Shown here in pieces: positions 62,482 through 64,000 of a stretch of DNA of 64,000 nt. The DNA lies in the NCBI RefSeq assembly GCF_023072615.1, contig NZ_JAKNRW010000004.1, forward strand, positions 367,562 through 431,561. The letters are read 5' to 3'. The stretch is from Pseudomonas violetae. GTDB lineage: Bacteria > Pseudomonadota > Gammaproteobacteria > Pseudomonadales > Pseudomonadaceae. The notes beneath the pieces are model-generated. The model was not told the origin of the DNA. It worked only from the letters and a program-made list of their open reading frames with translations, and made no database searches. The translations under genes were made by a program, and so were the position numbers. Numbering within the stretch: position 1 is the stretch's first letter; each line of letters begins with the position of its first letter.

Positions 62482-63852
62482 CTAAAGCTGCTGCGCCAAC
62501 ACCTCTATCTGCTCCTGCCGCTCCGCCTGATTCAACTTCGCATGGGAGTTCAGCGAAGACCATTGTGGATAAGCCCGAGCCTTGCTCAGTGCCTCCGGCA
62601 ACTTGCCTTCGCGCCAGGTCTTGTCCTGTGGCGTGGCGACCTGGATGCTCTCCAGCGCCGCGTGCCCGCGAGCATTCAGCGCCAGCAGTAGTTGTCGCTG
62701 GCGCAATGCCAACAACCTCAGCACGTTGTCGTCGACGGTCAGTTCCCGCCGGCCCTTGATCTTGCCCAGCAAGCGGCTGCCGTAACTGCGCGCAGTTTGC
62801 AGGGCGCCGCCAGCAATAGCGCCGGCCATTGCCGCAGCGCCCAGCGTCAGACCACCGACCAGCAAATCCACTCCGGCGCCGGCTGCGGCGCCAGCGGCTA
62901 TACCACCGCCAACCCTAACACCCAGTTGCTTGAGGGTTTCGGGATTGAACAGGTCATCGCCCCAGCGCCCATCGAGCAGCGGCAAGTCGCTGGCGGCGGC
63001 ATCTTGCGGGCGAAAAGCGTAGAGCTTGAGCAGGGCTTCGACGCAACGCTGTTCCCGCTGGCGCACGGTCTTGCGCAGGTCGCTGATCGCCTGCTGTTCG
63101 GCCTCGGCAACGACGCTGCGTCGGCACGCGGCGCAATCGATCAACAATTCGGCTATCAACCGCGCGGCGCCCTGTTGGCGGGCCAAGCGCTGGGCTTGCT
63201 GATCGGCGATCAGGCGCTCCAACTGAGGCCGGGCGTTTTCCAGCAGCAGCGCCAGGCTTTCATACAATCGACGTTCGCCATCTTCCGGCGGGGCGACGCT
63301 GTCGAAGCGTACCAGTGCATGCAGACCCAACCGCGCCAATGCTTCGCGCCAATCCGGCTCACGATGGTTGGCACTGCTGACAAAATTGAGCACCGGTAGC
63401 AGGGGTTTGCCGCAACTGGCCAGCACTTGCAGTTCGTCGCGGTATTTGGATAACACCGGTTCGCGGGCATCGATGACATACAGGCCAGCATCGCAGGTCA
63501 GCAACTGGCGCAGTACTTTGGCTTCCTGCTCGAAACGCTGGCGGGCCTCGCTGCCCTCAAGGAATCGAGCGAGGCGCGCCGGGCCGTCGAGGCGTTCGCC
63601 GGGGCGCTCCAGGCGTTCGAGATAGTCGAGCAGGGCGATGGCATCTTCCAGGCCCGGGGTGTCGAACAGGTCGAGCAGCGGCTCGCCGTCCACTGACAGG
63701 CGCGCACCCTCAACATGGCGGGTGGTGCTGGGCCGATGAGACACTTCGCCGAACCCCACATCCCGAGTCAGGGTTCGCAGCAACGAGGTTTTGCCGACGT
63801 TAGTGTGGCCCACCACCGCGAGTTTCAGCGGGTTTGTACGCGAGTCAGTCAT
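62482..63852 (-). CDS. GTPase with DUF3482 domain
   Basis: A 456-residue protein. The N-terminal GTPase domain has the P-loop GHTNVGKTS (residues 15-23) and the G3 motif LFDTPGLED; the C-terminal part (DUF3482) includes a Gly/Ala-rich membrane-associated stretch (GGGIAAGAAAGAGVDLLVGG). It is usually found with a DUF2868 protein, as here, where the upstream gene overlaps its start by 8 bases. Function unknown, perhaps membrane-linked. Confidence 0.9.
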   Translation of the reverse strand: MTDSRTNPLKLAVVGHTNVGKTSLLRTLTRDVGFGEVSHRPSTTRHVEGARLSVDGEPLLDLFDTPGLEDAIALLDYLERLERPGERLDGPARLARFLEGSEARQRFEQEAKVLRQLLTCDAGLYVIDAREPVLSKYRDELQVLASCGKPLLPVLNFVSSANHREPDWREALARLGLHALVRFDSVAPPEDGERRLYESLALLLENARPQLERLIADQQAQRLARQQGAARLIAELLIDCAACRRSVVAEAEQQAISDLRKTVRQREQRCVEALLKLYAFRPQDAAASDLPLLDGRWGDDLFNPETLKQLGVRVGGGIAAGAAAGAGVDLLVGGLTLGAAAMAGAIAGGALQTARSYGSRLLGKIKGRRELTVDDNVLRLLALRQRQLLLALNARGHAALESIQVATPQDKTWREGKLPEALSKARAYPQWSSLNSHAKLNQAERQEQIEVLAQQL

Positions 63853-64000
63853 GCCCGTTCTCCAGCCAGTTCAATGGCGCGCTGTCGGCGAACGGCAGTT
63901 GCAGCTGTTGCAACGCCACATGCCAATCACCCAGGCGCTCGGCGTCCAGCGCCTCGCCGGGTGGCGCCTGCAGCAGCCAGACACGGGTGGCGCTGGCGTT
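63845..64000 (-). CDS. DUF2868 domain-containing protein (partial, 5' end outside window)
   Basis: The last 51 codons of a minus-strand gene, ending SAPLNWLENGHD with a TGA at 63845-63847. It overlaps the start of the GTPase gene (63852) by 8 bases. The pairing with a DUF3482 GTPase and the C-terminal pattern (RLGDWHVALQQLQLPFADS) point to DUF2868. The rest lies beyond the right edge. Confidence 0.8.
   Translation of the reverse strand, partial: NASATRVWLLQAPPGEALDAERLGDWHVALQQLQLPFADSAPLNWLENGHD

Overview
The window is a chromosomal segment of a Pseudomonas species, most likely of the P. fluorescens complex. The evidence is the gene content and order (argE-argA; serA beside a D-2-hydroxyglutarate dehydrogenase; the spu polyamine locus; the HAD phosphatase-rppH-ptsP-NRDE-TauE/SafE-lgt-thyA block), the high GC content with GC-rich third codon positions, and many copies of the GTGGGAGCGGGCTTGCTCGCGA-type intergenic repeat common in fluorescent pseudomonads. 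I see no prophage, plasmid, CRISPR or RNA genes.

Layout. 1-3.1 kb: the 5' part of a CYTH triphosphatase, then argE and argA (arginine metabolism). 3.2-12.8 kb: a sulfur-starvation region with a decayed tauA relic, two tandem OprD-family porins, the 1-Cys peroxiredoxin lsfA and the complete ssuEADCBF alkanesulfonate operon. 13-24.2 kb: a TetR regulator and the polyamine locus, in which a gamma-glutamylpolyamine synthetase (minus) diverges from a broken spuA, spuB, spuC and the ABC importer spuDEFGH. 24.4-33.8 kb: small accessory functions, namely an HD hydrolase divergent from a GlxA-type regulator, a QuiP-like acylase, a thioredoxin-fold membrane protein, an alpha/beta hydrolase, DUF2059, a 2OG-Fe(II) oxygenase, DUF523, a small periplasmic binding protein and DUF4399. 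33.8-35.2 kb: a degenerate IS4-family element with intact ends and an 11-bp target duplication. 35.2-52.7 kb: mostly core metabolism (serA, D2HGDH, FAH-family hydrolase, a Tat-exported DAO-like flavoprotein, two SdiA-regulated-domain paralogs, rpiA, ilvA, a DUF2269-like protein, HAD phosphatase, rppH, ptsP, NRDE, TauE/SafE, lgt, thyA). 52.8-55.6 kb: the cadR/cadA cadmium-zinc efflux pair with a clear MerR-type promoter. 55.6-62.4 kb: a LysR regulator and a 2-aminoethylphosphonate (AEP) import and oxidation operon. 62.5-64 kb: a DUF3482 GTPase and the end of a DUF2868 partner.

How the genes work together. The ssu operon imports sulfonates (SsuABC), supplies FMNH2 (SsuE) and releases sulfite (SsuD); the porins and LsfA next to it plausibly belong to the same response. 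The spu genes import putrescine or spermidine and degrade them by gamma-glutamylation or transamination, but the local gamma-glutamyl hydrolase gene (spuA) is a relic. The phosphonate operon imports an AEP-like compound and carries a PhnZ-like diiron oxygenase beside a DAO-type flavoenzyme, with no PhnY, PhnW or PhnX alongside.

The observations I rate highest are: (1) the DAO-like flavoprotein at 38842-40047, whose conserved DAO C-terminal motifs lie before the FAD-binding Rossmann motif, as in a circular permutation; (2) the IS4 relic inserted in the shared bidirectional terminator of two convergent genes, carrying intrinsic terminators at both of its own ends; (3) a hairpin with an identical 7-nt loop and covarying stem in the leaders of both porins; (4) the phosphonate operon with PhnZ but no PhnY.
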